From NCBI RefSeq assembly GCF_030272615.1, contig NC_081406.1, positions 170,109,361-170,173,360 on the forward strand: a DNA stretch of 64,000 nucleotides. Direction: 5' to 3'. This DNA is from Cryptomeria japonica (taxonomy: Eukaryota > Streptophyta > Pinopsida > Cupressales > Cupressaceae). A model generated the notes under the pieces. That model was not told the DNA's origin. It saw only the letters and a list, made by a program, of their open reading frames with translations, and did no database searches. Below are positions 1 through 13,189 of the stretch, piece after piece; position 1 is the stretch's first letter, and the number at the start of each line of letters is the position of its first letter. Both the position numbers and the translations under genes were made by a program.

Positions 1-2592
1 AGGTTCCATTGCAAGAAGATCATGTTGGATTTCTATTAGACAAATTTACATTTCAAACAATCCTAGAGCATATCAATAGAATCATGGTGCATTCTATTTA
101 GCTCAATCTAGGAGAATGAATATGCATTGAAGTAATTGTTAGTGTTTGATTGCATTTACTTAGTCATTTGTGCTTCAACACATGATCTTTGTCCTCAAGA
201 AAGTAGATCAAATCTCTTGGGCATTGCAAAATCCAAAAGATACACAACAAAAATGAGATGGTTATCTTATCACAAATGGAAATTACAAGAAAAATCTTGT
301 AACCCTTTATTAAAGTAAACATTCCCTTACATTTAGGCTAGAGTTTCCAAGGGAAACTTCACATGAGAGAAAGAATAGAATAGTTCAAGAAGTTGCTAGG
401 ACAGTGATGATTGAAGGAAATGTGTCGCAAATCTACTAGAGAGAAGCCGTGAGTACTGCAGTATATACTTTGAACCAAATTCATATCAAAGGTGATACTA
501 GTAAGACTCCTTATGATTTATAGTTTGGTCATGCTCCTACTTTTAGATATTTTAGATTTTTTTATATCAGAAGAGATGAAGACTTGGGAAAATTTGATGA
601 TAGATATGATGAAGGAATTTTTCTTGGTTATTCTAATAAGTGTAAGGCTTATCAGTGTTATAACAAAAGACTAAGAAAGATAGTTGAAAGTGCTAATGTG
701 AAAGTTGATGAAGGAAATGTGTATCAACTTAGATCTTATGGAAATGATTCAGATGATTAGGGTGTCAGTACAAATAAAGGAAAGCAAGTGCAAACCCCAT
801 ATCAAATTCAGAATGTTCTGGAAAAGCTTGAGAATGAAGGTGTAGATGCTAATGCAGAGGAGAGAGTTCAAGACTCTGGAAACAGAGTTAATTTTAAGAC
901 TCCCAGGTATGTAAAGTTACATCATTCAAAAAATTAGATCATAGGAGATAAGAATAGAGGTGTAATGACTAGGAGAAGAATTGTTGAAGAATATTGTTTG
1001 ATTTCTAAGATTGAACCTAAGGATGTTGATGAAGCTTGTAAAGATGAAAATTGGGTCAGAGCAATGGAAGAAGAGAAGAGCTTAATCAAATTGAAAATAA
1101 CAATACATGGATTTTAGTTCCCAGACCTAAAGATAAAAATGTAATTGGAACTAAGTGGGTGTTTCAGAATTAATTTAATGAACAAGGTGAGTTTGTTAGG
1201 AATAAAGTTAGACTTGTTTGCAATGGTTATTCACAGATGGAAGGTGTTGATTTTGAGGAGACTTTTGCTCTAGTAGCTAGAATTGAAGTTGTTAGATTAT
1301 TTCTTCCTTATGATGCTTACAAAGATTTCAAAGTTTATCAGATGGATGTCAAGTCAACCTTTCTTAATGGTGACCTGGATGAAGTTTATATTAAGCAACC
1401 AGATGGATTTCAGTTAACAGAGGAAAAGGATATGGTTTGCAGGTTGAAGAAAGCATTGTATGGATTAAAGCAAGCCCCCAGAGCTTGGTATGCAAGATTG
1501 GACAGGTATTTGATGAAGCTTGAATTCAATAAAGGTATTGTTGACAATAATTTATATTTCAAGATTGATAATGATAACATCTTAATTATTGTGGTATTTG
1601 TTGATGACATTATTTTTGGTGGAAATGATGGCTTGTGCAAGAATTTTGTTGATGATATGCAGAATGAATTTGAAATGTCCATGATTGGTGAGATGATTTT
1701 TTTCTTGGGATTGCAAATTTCACAGTCAAGTAAAGGTGTCTTTATATCTCAGTCTAAGTATGTGAAGTAATTCTTGAAAAAGTTTAGTTTTGATGATGCT
1801 AAGCCTATTAGTACTCCTATGGTAACCGGATGTAAGTTAACAAAAGATGATGATTCTCCGAAAGCAAATCAGACTAGATACAGATCTATGATTGGTGGAC
1901 TATTGTATTTGACTCAGACTAGACCTAATATTATGAATGTTGTTGGTCTTATTGCTAGATTTCAATTTGATCCTAAAGAATCTCATGTTGTAGCTATAAA
2001 GAGAATTTTTAGATATTTGAAAGGGACAATTGATTTTGGTTTGTGGTATCCTAAAGATGATAACTTTACTTTGAGTACTTTTATAGATGTTGATTGGGCT
2101 GGTGATGTGGATGATCAGAAGAGTACTAGTGGTGGTGCATTTTTTCTTGGAAAGAGACTATTGCATGGTCAAGTAAAAATCATAATGTTATTTCCTTATC
2201 TACTGCAGAAGTTGAATACATTGTTGTTGCTAGCAGTTGTACTCAGTTAATTTGGAAGAAGGAAATGCTGAAGGATATCAGAGTTATTTTTGATGAACCT
2301 AATGCAATATATTGTGATAATTCAAGTGCCATTAATATTTCCAAGAATCTAGTGTTGCATTCTAAGACTAAGTATATATCCATCAAGTTTCATTTCTTGA
2401 GAGAGAAGGCGAATGAGAAGGAAGTCAGATTAGAGTATGTGCCTACTAAGGAATAGATTGCAGATATCTTCACGAAGTCGTTTCCCAAAGATACTTTTGA
2501 GTATCTTAGAGGGAAGCTATGGGTAATTGCCCCTCCTGATAAGAACTAAGATGCATGGAGTTGCATCAATCCAGTGAACTTACAAAGATATT
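1..2592 (+). pseudogene. Ty1/copia pol remnant: integrase C-terminus, reverse transcriptase, RNase H
   Basis: This is the decayed 3' half of a copia polyprotein whose 5' part lies outside the window. At 480-735 one frame reads like the end of a copia integrase (TPYDL, then GHAP, RRDEDLGKFDDRYDEGIFLGYS). Reverse transcriptase is clearest at 1237-1770, with [31 protein letters not shown] and the catalytic region [11 protein letters not shown], an FVDD version of the family's YVDD. The RT end and RNase H continue at 1774-2456 (RSMIGGLLYLTQTRPNI, DVDWAGDVDDQKSTSGGAFF, then IYCDNSSAINISKN, HSKTKYISIKFHFLREK). Stops and frameshifts break it into several pieces, so it is not functional. Copia assignment is secure from the order IN-RT-RNaseH and the motifs; the lineage is not assigned. 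Confidence 0.93.
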
Positions 2593-3574
2593 TGTAATAC
2601 CCTAAAAATGGTCACCTAAACCATGGGCCCCTAATCTCGACTACATCACCAAGGTCCTAACCAAACGTAATTAAGTCAATCATGAGCACCTAATTAATTA
2701 ATTCTTAAATCATCAATGTCACATGGCATATAAATCATTCTATATTAATCAAATATGTATTTATTTAATTAATCATTCCAAGTAAATCATTTTAATCAAT
2801 ATCCTATTTATTTAATTAAATATCCTATCATATTTAATTAATAAATCAATTTGTCATTAAATCATTAAAAAGGGAATTAATTCAAAAAAAGAATTAAATT
2901 TGGAAAAGAAATTAAATTGAAAAATCTCAGAAAAGCAATTAAATCAATTAAATATCAAAATTGAATAAAAATATGAAATAAATCAATTTTTCTGATTGTA
3001 TCTTAAATTTAGTTCAATTTCTTTTAAAGTTGAAGAAAGCAGCCAATCATATCAATTCACCTAGATTGTGCTTCCTCTTGGAGAATCTCGGTTGCTCATC
3101 ATTAATCGATCTTGATTGTTGGTCTCTCTTTGGATTTTCTATAAATTCAAGCTCTCATCTTTCATTTAGAGGACCCTGGAGATTTATTGTTATAATGTTG
3201 TTTTTGCTCTAGGATCACTAAGATTTTATGCATTGAGAATATTACATCTTAAGTTTATTGCATATTAGTTTAATCATGATTGCTTTAATTCATCTAGCTC
3301 AATAATTCACTCATGTAGCTTAACCTTGCATCCATTTAGCTCAATTTCATGTGCATATAGATTAAATGGACTTCATTTAGGTGTCATCTAGTCACTGGTG
3401 TTGCATAAAGAAATCTAAGAGCAAGACTAAAACTCACATCTACTAGAAGGCAATAGGTCGCTTTGTAATAGTTTTATTATTCTTTGATTATTGATTTACT
3501 AACCATGCATCTAATGACTTAATTGAAGTGTTTTGTATTCAGATACAAATACAGGTCCACTTTTCACACACACA
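2593..3574 (+). mobile_element. Solo LTR inserted in the copia 3' region
   Basis: The sequence starts TGTAATACCCTA and ends CACACACA, with nearly matching 5-bp flanks (ATATT at 2588-2592, GTATT at 3575-3579). The copia 3' untranslated text reads continuously if this segment is removed (AAAGATAT joined to TTTGTGCTCCAG). The interior is AT-rich with repeated AATTAAAT-like words and has no coding capacity. The start resembles that of the larger insertion at 7115 (TGTAATGCCC). Orientation is inferred from TG...CA only. Confidence 0.7.
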
Positions 3575-3820
3575 GTATTTTGTGCTCCAGATTGATGAGT
3601 GGTGGTTACTACTCAGGGGGAGTAGTCAGTATGGTGGTTCAGATGTTCAATTATGAATATAGTTGAGATTTGTCTTTGGCATTGATGTCAAAGGGGGAGA
3701 GAGGCATGTGAAAAACTGTTATATTTTGTGATGATCTCAGGGGAAGTTTATTGCTAGTTTTGTTGTTGAATTCTTTCTTTGCATTGATTTTTTTTCACAA
3801 TCATATGTTGTCATCAATGT

Positions 3821-3833
3821 CAAAGGGGGAGAT
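3821..3833 (+). other. Polypurine tract of the copia element
   Basis: CAAAGGGGGAGAT lies directly before the LTR start TGTTGGA. A copia element primes plus-strand synthesis here, so the tract fixes both the orientation and the 5' edge of the following LTR. A second AAAGGGGGAGAG run at about 3690 is a similar, more upstream purine tract. Confidence 0.85.
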
Positions 3834-6174
3834 TGTTGGATATTATTGAGATGTTTGTTGGAATAGTGTTTTATCATTGATGTCAACATATTCTTTTGTG
3901 TTCCAATGTTGCAGTCAGATTAAATGAGTTGTTTTGGTCAGTGTGTTGCAGTTTAATGAGTTTAGAGATGCTTATCTCTAGTTGATTCTGTATAAGTTTT
4001 AGTGGTCTTCATGATGATTTGATCGATCTATGAGGTCAGTATTGAAGTTTTTTATTCAGTGTTCATGTTATTCAGTGTTCTGGTTTGTGCTCCGCATTGC
4101 TCTAGAACTGCAATATCTTGGTTTGTGGATTTGGCAGAGTTTTTGGGACGTTCAAGTGTGTCCTTAATTCTGGTGGTTCATGATTTGGAATTCCACAAGT
4201 TAATCTTTCAGGTTGACAGTCAATTGTGTTGGTGTTATTGAGCTCCGATAAAGAGATGTTGATGATTCTAGTAATCCAAGTTGTTGTGGTGCAATTCACA
4301 TTGCTTGTGAATATTTTTAGATAGTGTCATATTCGTGTTGTTGGTCCTTATTGATCATTGTGTGCATTATTGATCATTTTCTTGATCTGGTGGTGTTCTT
4401 CCTGTTATGTGACATTTATGCAGTTCTAGTGTGTTGTGGATGATTGAGGCATAATTCTTGGAGGTGTTTTATAATTGCAGTGATGATTTTGGTCTAGACT
4501 ATGTCTTAGTCGATATTGTTTTGGTTTGCATATGTTGTTGTAGCATGTCAAGTTACTATTTTGTAATTTGCGTTGAGAGTTTAGTTGATCTTGAAATATA
4601 GGTTGATGATTTGTATATATTCATGTAATATTCATTTGTGAGAGGCATCTACATGTGCGAATATTGTATTGATCATTTACTAGCAAAAGAAAAGAGTGAA
4701 GAGGTGCGAAAGAGTGCGCAGAAGTGTAAGAGCAGAGTTTGAGTATATGTGCTTAACTGGAACTGTAATCAGGCATTAAGAGATGTTATTTTCTCAATTC
4801 ATGTAATCCAGATTGTTTTCCGAATCTTTATAAGACAGTGAGTCTTCCTCAGGGTTGTAGCCCTTATTGCATTTGAGAAGTGAGCTCTAGGTAGTGAGCC
4901 TGAATGCATGTGCATTCCCCATTGTAATATTTCACTTACTCCTAACAGGGTATTATCCCATTGTGGTTAGGTTCCCACCGTGGTTTTTTCCTTAAGGGTG
5001 AACTCACAATATTGGTTCCCACTTTTTGATCAACTTTGACACTTAGATGAACATTTTGAAAAAAACCTCCACTTTCTGACACCTATGACTTTTAAACCGT
5101 TAATAATTTGAAGATGATGTAGACTAGTGATTTGTAACATCTTGTTTGTAGATTCTAAGTATATTTTTTTCAATATTTTTTTAATAAAATTTTATTCATT
5201 TTTCCATCTCCCTCAAAGTATTTTTTTTACAGCAAACAGTTTTTTTTTTAAGAGTGATGTGCATCCCGAAACGCATAACATTTTTTCTATAAATAATAAA
5301 AACTTAACTCTTTTGAATTTGGTTTGTAACATCAATATCCAGGGCATGCAGCTGGTTTGGTAGTGAGATGTTGAATATTTTTCACTTTATTAAGTTTTGA
5401 TGTCTGATTAATTATAATTTAGATATAGGTGTACATTTTAACACATAACTTGTTCTATATATATCAAAAAAAAAAAATTCTTTTTTGTTAGAAATTAGAC
5501 ATCAATACCTAGGGCATAGATATTTTCACTTTTTTTTTTAATTAGTTTACTATTTTTCCCAATGCATTGAACAAATAAGTTCATGTTCAGTGAAAAACCT
5601 ACATTAATAAGAAATAAAATAAAAATATATTAATGAAATTAAATATATTAAAAATTATACTATTCGGAAAGCTTTTAATAAGGACTAAATACTTAAAAAA
5701 ACAAAACTTCTAAATGAATTCATGTGCCCCCCCAAAAAGCTAATGCAAAATTGGTTTTTTATTAGCATTCGATAGATGCAAAGGAGACACCATCGCAAGT
5801 ATGATTTAGAAGTAGAGAGGTTTTATCCAAGAAAATTTGATCTAAGAGCCTTTGATCTAACTCTCTTCAATTAATTACTTCAAATGGGAGATCTTAAAGC
5901 TTAAATCATTATATTTTCTAAAAATTGTATGATTTCAGCAAAAATCAGGATGTACCAAAAAGTGGGAACTAGCATTGTGAGTTCACCCTTAACTGGGTTT
6001 TCCACGTCAAAAATCTTGGTGTTATGTGTGATGTTGATGTGGTGTTAATCTGTGCTTTAACTGTTAATTATCAAGTCTGAATTTAAGTTTGAATTGTGTA
6101 AAGTTTTGTGCAAACTAATTCACCCCTTACCCCCCCCCCCCCCTCTCTCTCAGTTTGTTGCATTGTTGCCAACA
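3834..6174 (+). mobile_element. 3' LTR of the Ty1/copia element (interrupted)
   Basis: It begins TGTTGG right after the polypurine tract and ends CCAACA, giving the short inverted ends expected of an LTR. Without the inserted element at 4996-5988 it is about 1.34 kb. Near its end it has a C-rich tract (6130-6143) and the words GTGGTTTTTTCC and TGGGTTTTCCAC, which are also present in the solo LTR ending at 12163. This suggests the same or a close family. The 5' LTR is outside the window, so age cannot be estimated. Confidence 0.85.
4996..5988. mobile_element. Non-autonomous TIR DNA element (TTAA target), 993 bp
   Basis: The ends are inverted repeats of 33 bp with about three mismatches: GGGTGAACTCACAAT at the left, and its complement ATTGTGAGTTCACCC at the right. 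Both arms also contain the complementary CCCACTTTTTG / CAAAAAGTGGG. TTAA is present on each side (4992-4995, 5989-5992) and the interrupted LTR reads through when the element is removed. The interior is AT-rich without an ORF. A Harbinger/Tourist-like element (three-base TTA/TAA target) or a piggyBac-type element (TTAA) would both fit; the sequence alone does not decide. Confidence 0.85.
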
Positions 6175-6797
6175 TCAAGATCCATTCTTTGTTGTGATGC
6201 AATGGAGGAAATGGATCATTTACTAGTTAGTTGGCTATTTGTTGTGAATGGTTGGAAATGGCTATGTGATTAGTTGGATCATTCAAGGATCTTCCTCAAT
6301 AAAATTGTATATTTTTTCAATTAATTAATAATATAATCATATATGAATTTTTTCTATATTTGAATTTTAGGAACCTAAATAGTAATATTGTATATTTGAA
6401 AAGAAAGAAATTAAATATTTTTTTCTAAACAATCATCCCTAAAGAAAATTATACAATAGTAAATGACAAAATACATAAATAACAAAACATTTTTCAAACA
6501 GAGCAAATTATATTTTTTATTTGAGAATATATAAAATATTCCTTCCATTCAAAGGCCTTGTAAGATAAACCAAAAAAAATGGAAAAGAACAAAAAATTAA
6601 CCCTCCCATTATAAAGATTAAAATAAGGTTTTGATAACATTGTTAGGGAAAACCCTAAGATCTTTGGACGTTATTGTGTGGTTGGGACTCAAGTCATAGT
6701 TTCAAAGTCACAGCCTACCTAAAGTTTTTCCAAAATTGAACAAAGAAGTAGATCTTCAAGTTCATTTGTTAGGCCTTCAACTCTATGAGACAATATA
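6175..6797. other. Intergenic, no feature recognised
   Basis: AT-rich sequence between two copia LTRs. No coding, RNA or repeat feature could be supported. Confidence 0.6.
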
Positions 6798-8931
6798 TGT
6801 TATACTTGTGTGAATATTGTTGTCATTAATGTCAAACATGTTATCTGGTTTGGATCGGACAGTATATGTAGTTCAGTGTTACCTAGTTTGGCCTAGATGT
6901 TGTATGCAATCGGTATGTGCAATTTTTTTTATGAGTGGGTGATATGTATTCTAGTATAGCTATTAGATTTGATGCAGTGAGGTATAGTTGATCTAATGGA
7001 GTGATTTATGGAAGTTCTTTGTCAATTATGTGTTCTGGAATTTTGAGTTCATATTGGTCCTGGTATCAGTTACGTGTTTCGGTATTAGCTATTTTGGTCA
7101 TGTCAATTGTATCTTGTAATGCCCTGCCAGGAACCCTAAAGGAAAAACCACACAACTAACCAACTAAGGGTGAAACAATTTTTTTTAAAAGTTAAACCAC
7201 ATGAAGTGCTTTAATTACTACATTGCACGTTTATTACACAAGCGGAAGTCTAACACAAGAATTCCTAAAGGGTTACCAACGAAGAATTATTCGAAAGGTT
7301 AAATCTCATTATTAAGGTTAATCCAATTATCCATCAATTAATTATTTAAACACAATAAACCATATTCATACAACAGATTTCATCATCGAAAGATTAAAAA
7401 TATTACAATATATTTATTTTCAAGAAAGAATTTGCACATTGAATAAAGATAACTGATATAATACATATCCATATAAACAAAGATTACATTAATCATCTAT
7501 TCCATGACTTCCAATAATAAATATGAATTTACATCTTTGTCAAATGCCAAGGCAATATAATCCACTGATACAAATGACCACGTAGGTCTCAAATACAAAA
7601 ATCTCCAACATGAGATGATACAAGAATCATGAACCACAAAAATATTTGTGAAGCCAATCCTTGCATGAAGGCACAAATATAAACATCTGATGGGAAGTGG
7701 CACTATAACCCGATCATCTGATCCCAAACGGAATCACCCCACCGTGCTATGAGATAGCAGAAGACCCTCAAGCAAGCACAAGCAAAACATGGTCGACAAT
7801 ACAAGTGTGACTCCACAATACTCCAAGTGAACTCAACATCACAATACAATAGTGACCCTAAAGAGAGAGTGTCAGTGCATAGCTTGAGATGGTTACCCTA
7901 GGTAGGCCTCCATAGGTCTCAACCCCCAAGATGGGTTATCCTGGTAACCTTTCTCGAACCCCTGGTTCCATCCAAGACTCATGCGGACCCTACCAACCCT
8001 TCGGAAGACAAGGTGGTCGGTTTGCCATTCCAAGCCTTCCCACTACATCCTAAGTCTATACGAGCACTCAATAATGTGTGGGGTACAATATCTTATTTAA
8101 TGTTAACAACTACCCACCCCCTAATCAATTATTAGGTTATCACTTATTAACTTACTTTCGAGGGTTTATCTAGCCAACCACTTTGGGCGTGGCCCCCACT
8201 CGAAAGCCACTCTCCCATAAGATACTATACAATCACAGTCTCTCAACGAGAACCCTATGGCGATACTGACAGCCATATAACCACTACAAAACACAGGTGA
8301 TGAAAACACAATCTTACTAACCCTTGGTTAACCATATGAAACATAACACAACATGATTTAAAACAAAGTTATAAGGACAACGCCCGAGCAAGAGGGTACA
8401 ACAACCACTACAACATGACGACTAAACATTTACAAGGATTGCAATGAAATTAATCTCTTGCTAAGAAATATTGAATGCACTAAGGATTATAATTCAAAAA
8501 ATATTTTGAAAATAATAAAATCATTATATTCTTGCAATTCAACATTTAAAATTTAAGAAAACACAACCACTCCTTTTAAAAGAAATTCAAAGCCGTCATT
8601 AATCTAATAAGGCTAGAATTCAAACTAACCACAAATAACCAATTTCCCCCTTTTTTTATTTTTGAACAAGCAAAAATCATAATAACTTAATGAATAAAAC
8701 ATCCCATATTAAATAATACATTTTTCACAAAAGCGTCATTAATTTAATTCCCATATAATACAATTTCTAAAAAAAAAATTAAAAATCACATTAAATATAT
8801 ATAATAATATAAATATATGGATATAACTATATATTCATCAAATATATACACATATCATATTATGTATATATATCATATCTAGAATAACTTAAATTACGGA
8901 TAACTCGAAATAACCAACAACAATCATAAGG

Positions 8932-8935
<4 letters not shown>

Positions 8936-8962
<27 letters not shown>
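8936..8962. repeat. TA dinucleotide microsatellite
   Basis: About thirteen alternating AT/TA units inside the 4-kb LTR. Confidence 0.9.
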
Positions 8963-8966
<4 letters not shown>

Positions 8967-9086
8967 CATAACATAAATTCTGGCGAAAACGTTTTTATTT
9001 TACATACGTTGCAAAAAGAACAGCGAAACATATATTTAGCAGACGGTTTAATTAACACGCACTGTTGTATTGGCAGTTGGTAGTGT

Positions 9087-9221
9087 TGCTACCAATGGTA
9101 GCAGAGACTACCAATGGTAGCGCGTTGCTACCATATGGTAGCAGAGACAACCTATGGTATCTCTACTACCATGTGGTAGTAGCACCTACCATATGGTAGC
9201 GCGCTGCTACCAATGGTAGTG
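9087..9221. repeat. Array of seven CTACCA-NN-TGGTAG palindromes
   Basis: Units at 9087-9103, 9108-9120, 9126-9143, about 9149-9160 (decayed), 9164-9181, 9186-9199 and 9205-9219. The centre varies (AA, TA, TG). In the best units the outer base pair changes on both sides: TGCTACC with GGTAGCA, but TACTACC with GGTAGTA. Confidence 0.9.
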
Positions 9222-12168
9222 CAGCTAGCATCCCACGTGGTGGGGGAAGGTGGGTCCCCTGCCACATGGGTCACTATATATTTATTATATATATATGTTA
9301 AAAAAAATTTAATAAAATACTTTCCTGCACAAAACCATAACTCTGCTAAAAAAAACAGAGTATAAACAAACAAAAAAAATTTGAAGGAAAATTTTTAGTT
9401 AAAATTCATGTTTATAAATAGATACATATAAGACCCAAATCAAATGATTTTGGGCAAAATTCATGACAAATTTAACCAAAATAGAGAGGATTAACTCAGA
9501 TTTTCATTGCTCGCACACACAGGAAAATAATCATGAACACACAGAGAGGTCCAATTTCAAAAAAATTGGCCAAGCATATCTGTTGATTTTGAACAATTTG
9601 AAAACCTCTATACACACAAGAAATAAATATTTTACTCCCAATCTTGAAATGAAAGGATTTAAAACAATTTGCTCAACTAGAAATACACACAGGCAAACTA
9701 AATCTTTGGTTTTAAAAATCAATTTCTTCACAATCAACAAATTTGATTTGGGAAAAGATTAATACAAAAATAAATCACTCCATTCCTACAACTTATATTA
9801 AAATTTAAAGTTTTCAATCAAAATCTCATGATTTCTAAGCACACACACAGGAAGTTTTCAAACCATTTAAATCTTTGCAACAAAAGGAAAGAATAAAATC
9901 TATCCAACCTGTAAATGCACACCTGGAAAGAAAATTGAGATGAGCCTCAACCTGCACACCAAATCTTCAATCCAAAATCCAATTTCCAATTTTGTTTTCA
10001 AAACTTGGCTTCCAAAAATTTTCCTCCTCTCTTCCCGTGAACTCTAGGTAATATATGAAAAAAATTTAACCTAAAAACTTTTAGGTTAAAGTTTCATTCA
10101 ACCAATAGAAAATTTCCCCAAAAAGGTAAAATCTAATCTCCTCCAAAAGGTCAATGGATATATTTTCTTTTTCTCTTTTCCTTTTTCTTAAATTGAAAAT
10201 AATTCAACATATAAATTAAAAATTCCAATAGCATACTTTTTAACTTTATTTCATTTCTCAAATAAATACAATTACTTTTTAAATATAACATGCACTTTAA
10301 CCATTTAAATTTAATAACTCAATTTATTTAACTAAAACAATAATCACAAAGGCACATTAATTTAATTTAAATATCCCAACATGAAATAACAAAGGCATAT
10401 TAATTTAATTTAAATACCCCAACATGAAATAACAAAAGCATATTAATTTAATTTAAATACACCACTATGAAATAACACTATTCATTCAAACTAACTTTTC
10501 TAACTAATAGGAGGCACACAAAATGATAAACAACCACCCGACGACTCACAAAACAAAAAAATGCTAAAGAACCAAGACTTGCATACCAGTCAAATGGAAA
10601 ATGACGACCGACTGACGACACTCACATGAGTGTAACTACGGGTCAAATTTAGGGTCTAACAACTATCTCCTCCACTCCCATTGGACAAATAAGTACGCTC
10701 AAACTTGTGAAACCGGGTGGAGTCGATACCCCGTACCTACCTGGTACTTTTACCTGCAAAGTCCTACATCAAACAACCACACGTACATATAGACATATAT
10801 AAAAGACACGACATGCACACCGATGAAGGAGAATCATGACGTTCCCTATCTCACCGAAGTGAGTGAAGGAAAATCATCCCCTCGCACCCCATACACTTAC
10901 AACCACGAAACATGAATATAATGCATTGCACAAATAAAGTAAATGTGTCAATCCATGTCAGTAATCCAATAAAAATCCCATTTATGTTCATCCATAAGGA
11001 AATACTGCATGAAACATATACTGCAAATTAAATTAAAGCATATCACCATACTACATAAAGTTTAAGTAAAATATTACAATAATGTACCCATTGAAAAAGT
11101 CAATAGAAGTCAACCATGAGTCTAAAAGTATGATCGAGAAAGGGGTACTACATATCTCTACAATTTTCGTGTTGCGGTATCCTTGGTATGCGTGGAATTT
11201 GTATCTTTGGAGTTTGGAGATGTTGTGTTTGATTTTTGTGATAATGGGTCAATATCTTTGGGTCCGGATGACCCTGTCCCATTTCGGTAATCTCAGTATA
11301 TGCATTGGCAAATGAAGTATGAATTATGAAGCATGTAAAGATCTTGCAGAGGTCGACGTGGTTGTCTTGTTTATGTTTTTATTGGATAACATGTTTAACA
11401 AGGTCAACACATTATCCTGGTGTATATGTTCTCTAGTATATATGTAGAAGCATGTGATGTGTGATATAGAAGCGAGGAAGTTATGAGGTGTGTGTGTGTG
11501 AGTAGCAAAGGAGACATAGCAGCGAAGATAGCAGAGAAGTAGTGAGTTGCGGACAACAAAGGCAATTAGTGTGGAATCAGAAGTGCAGGTAGTATTGGAG
11601 TATTGCAGTAGTCCTCTACCAGACCTGCTGCAAATTCTAAAGGATAGTTGTACAAAGATCTTTCACCAAATATGGTATAGAGGTAGAGAAAATTTGTAAA
11701 CTAAGATTAATCTTGGAACTGGTCTCATGCATTTGGAGATGCAATCCTCTTCAGTTCAACCATTTATGTTGTTGTGAGAATTCTGGCAATTAGTCATCTT
11801 TTGTATCTTTGCAGTGAGTAGTTCGACAGTGAGCCATTTTTGTAATCTAGTAGTGAGCCACTCGGTAGTAAGCCACCCTTTTTGTAAAACTCTATATAAC
11901 TGGTTATATTCTCCTAAGAGTTAACACTCTCTGTGGTTTTTCTCATTTGGGTTTTCCACATACAAAATCTGGTGTTCCTTTTGTGGTTATGATTTACATG
12001 TTTATTCTACATTTGTTGTTTCATGTGTCTTAAGTATATTTGGTTAGTTTGATCGAAAAGGTTAAGTTTGGTAAAAAAATTAGTATTTGTAGGAATATTG
12101 ATTCACCCCCCTCCCCCCCCCCCCCCTTTCTTAGTATTTTGGTCCCTTTAAACCAATCCAACTATATA

Positions 12169-13180
12169 TATAAGATTCTTTAAATAAAGGATAAAACTAT
12201 ATGTTCAATAAAGAATAGAAACACACAAAATTCTAAACCAAGAAACAATCTAGCTCAAATTTGGCCAAAAGATTTTAAAATATTATGAAAGAACTAAATT
12301 GATTTTTTGCAAGACTCTAACATGCCTAAATAACGTAGACAATTCTATGATTTCAACCCTTTTATCAAATTCCATAGACTTAATCAAGAATGTTGGAACA
12401 ACAAAAAGCCCTGTGGAAGTTTACATGGATAAGAAATACAAGGATTGGTGTCATTTGGGAAGAGAATTCAATAGTTGAGCATCTTAATTTTGCACTTTTC
12501 AAAATCTTACAAGGCAATTTTAAATCACTTTCAATTTTTTACTTGTTTGGCAAGTCTCCTTTTTGTAACTAAAGTTTCAAGTACACATCATCAAATATGA
12601 TGACACATCAGCATGTTTTTTGTTAGGGCATCTAAAATGGTCCCAAAAATGTCAAATCGATAGTTGTGCATTAAGTCATGTTTTATTGGTGCCATGACAT
12701 GGCATCACATGAATTGCTGTATTTCAGATCTAAGGAATACATTTTGGTCAATTATTGATACACGTGATCAATACTAACAAGTCTAAAATCACATGAATTG
12801 TTGTATTTTAGATCTAAGGAAAACATTTCGTTCAATTATTGATACTCGTGATCAATACTGACAAGTTTAAAATCATAAGTACTACTAAACATTGTTAAAA
12901 ACATTGAGTATTAAATCAAAAAATGCTATAACAATTATTGTAAAATAAAAATATAACAATGATTGTAAAAATGGTAAATAAGATACAATCTTCTATTGGA
13001 ATATTGGTGTAGTAGCTACAACAAATTGTTCATCACTTGAATTTTCTAATTTCATTTTGGATCTCACATATGTATGGCTAAAGTCAATGACTGGGATCCT
13101 TTGCCTCCCCTCACTACTACTCTTGTCACTTAGTGACATTGGTTATATTTTATGCTTTAGGTTGTTGCCTATGTGAATAC
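12169..13180. other. Intergenic AT-rich sequence
   Basis: Apart from the tandem duplication at 12706-12873 nothing was recognised. The longest ORF (12390-12572) has no family signature and is not treated as a gene. Confidence 0.6.
12706..12873. repeat. 84-bp tandem duplication (two copies)
   Basis: 12706-12789 and 12790-12873 align end to end with scattered substitutions; both start CACATGAATTG and contain the inverted text TATTGATAC / GTGATCAATA. Confidence 0.9.
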
Positions 13181-13189
13181 ATAACACTA

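Larger units (their letters stand above)
7115..11152 (+). mobile_element. Large (4.04 kb) solo LTR of an unassigned family
   Basis: The element starts TGTAATGCCCTGCC and ends GGGTACTACA, with a perfect 5-bp target duplication TATCT at 7110-7114 and 11153-11157. The surrounding copia LTR becomes continuous without it. I see no terminal direct repeat inside, so it is read as one long LTR rather than a full element. It has no credible ORF. It carries a palindrome array at 9087-9221 and a TA microsatellite near 8936-8962. LTRs of this length are known in some plant Ty3/gypsy lineages, but the family is not assigned. Confidence 0.8.
6798..12163 (+). mobile_element. Copia-type solo LTR, split by a nested 4-kb LTR
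   Basis: The left part (6798-7114) starts TGTTATACTTGTG and has the GTCATTAATGTCAA text seen near the start of the LTR at 3834. The right part (11158-12163) ends with the same kind of block: GTGGTTTTTCTCATTTGGG, a TTCCACAT run, a long C tract at about 12107-12126, then CCAATCCAACT. Removing the insert leaves about 1.32 kb, close to the 1.34 kb of the LTR at 3834. ATATA flanks both ends (6793-6797, 12164-12168), although this is low-complexity. No internal domain remains, hence a solo LTR. Confidence 0.75.

Noticed and set aside
7497-9762. Small ORFs inside the 4-kb solo LTR
   Set aside because: Low-complexity or random composition, none recognised, and located in an LTR.
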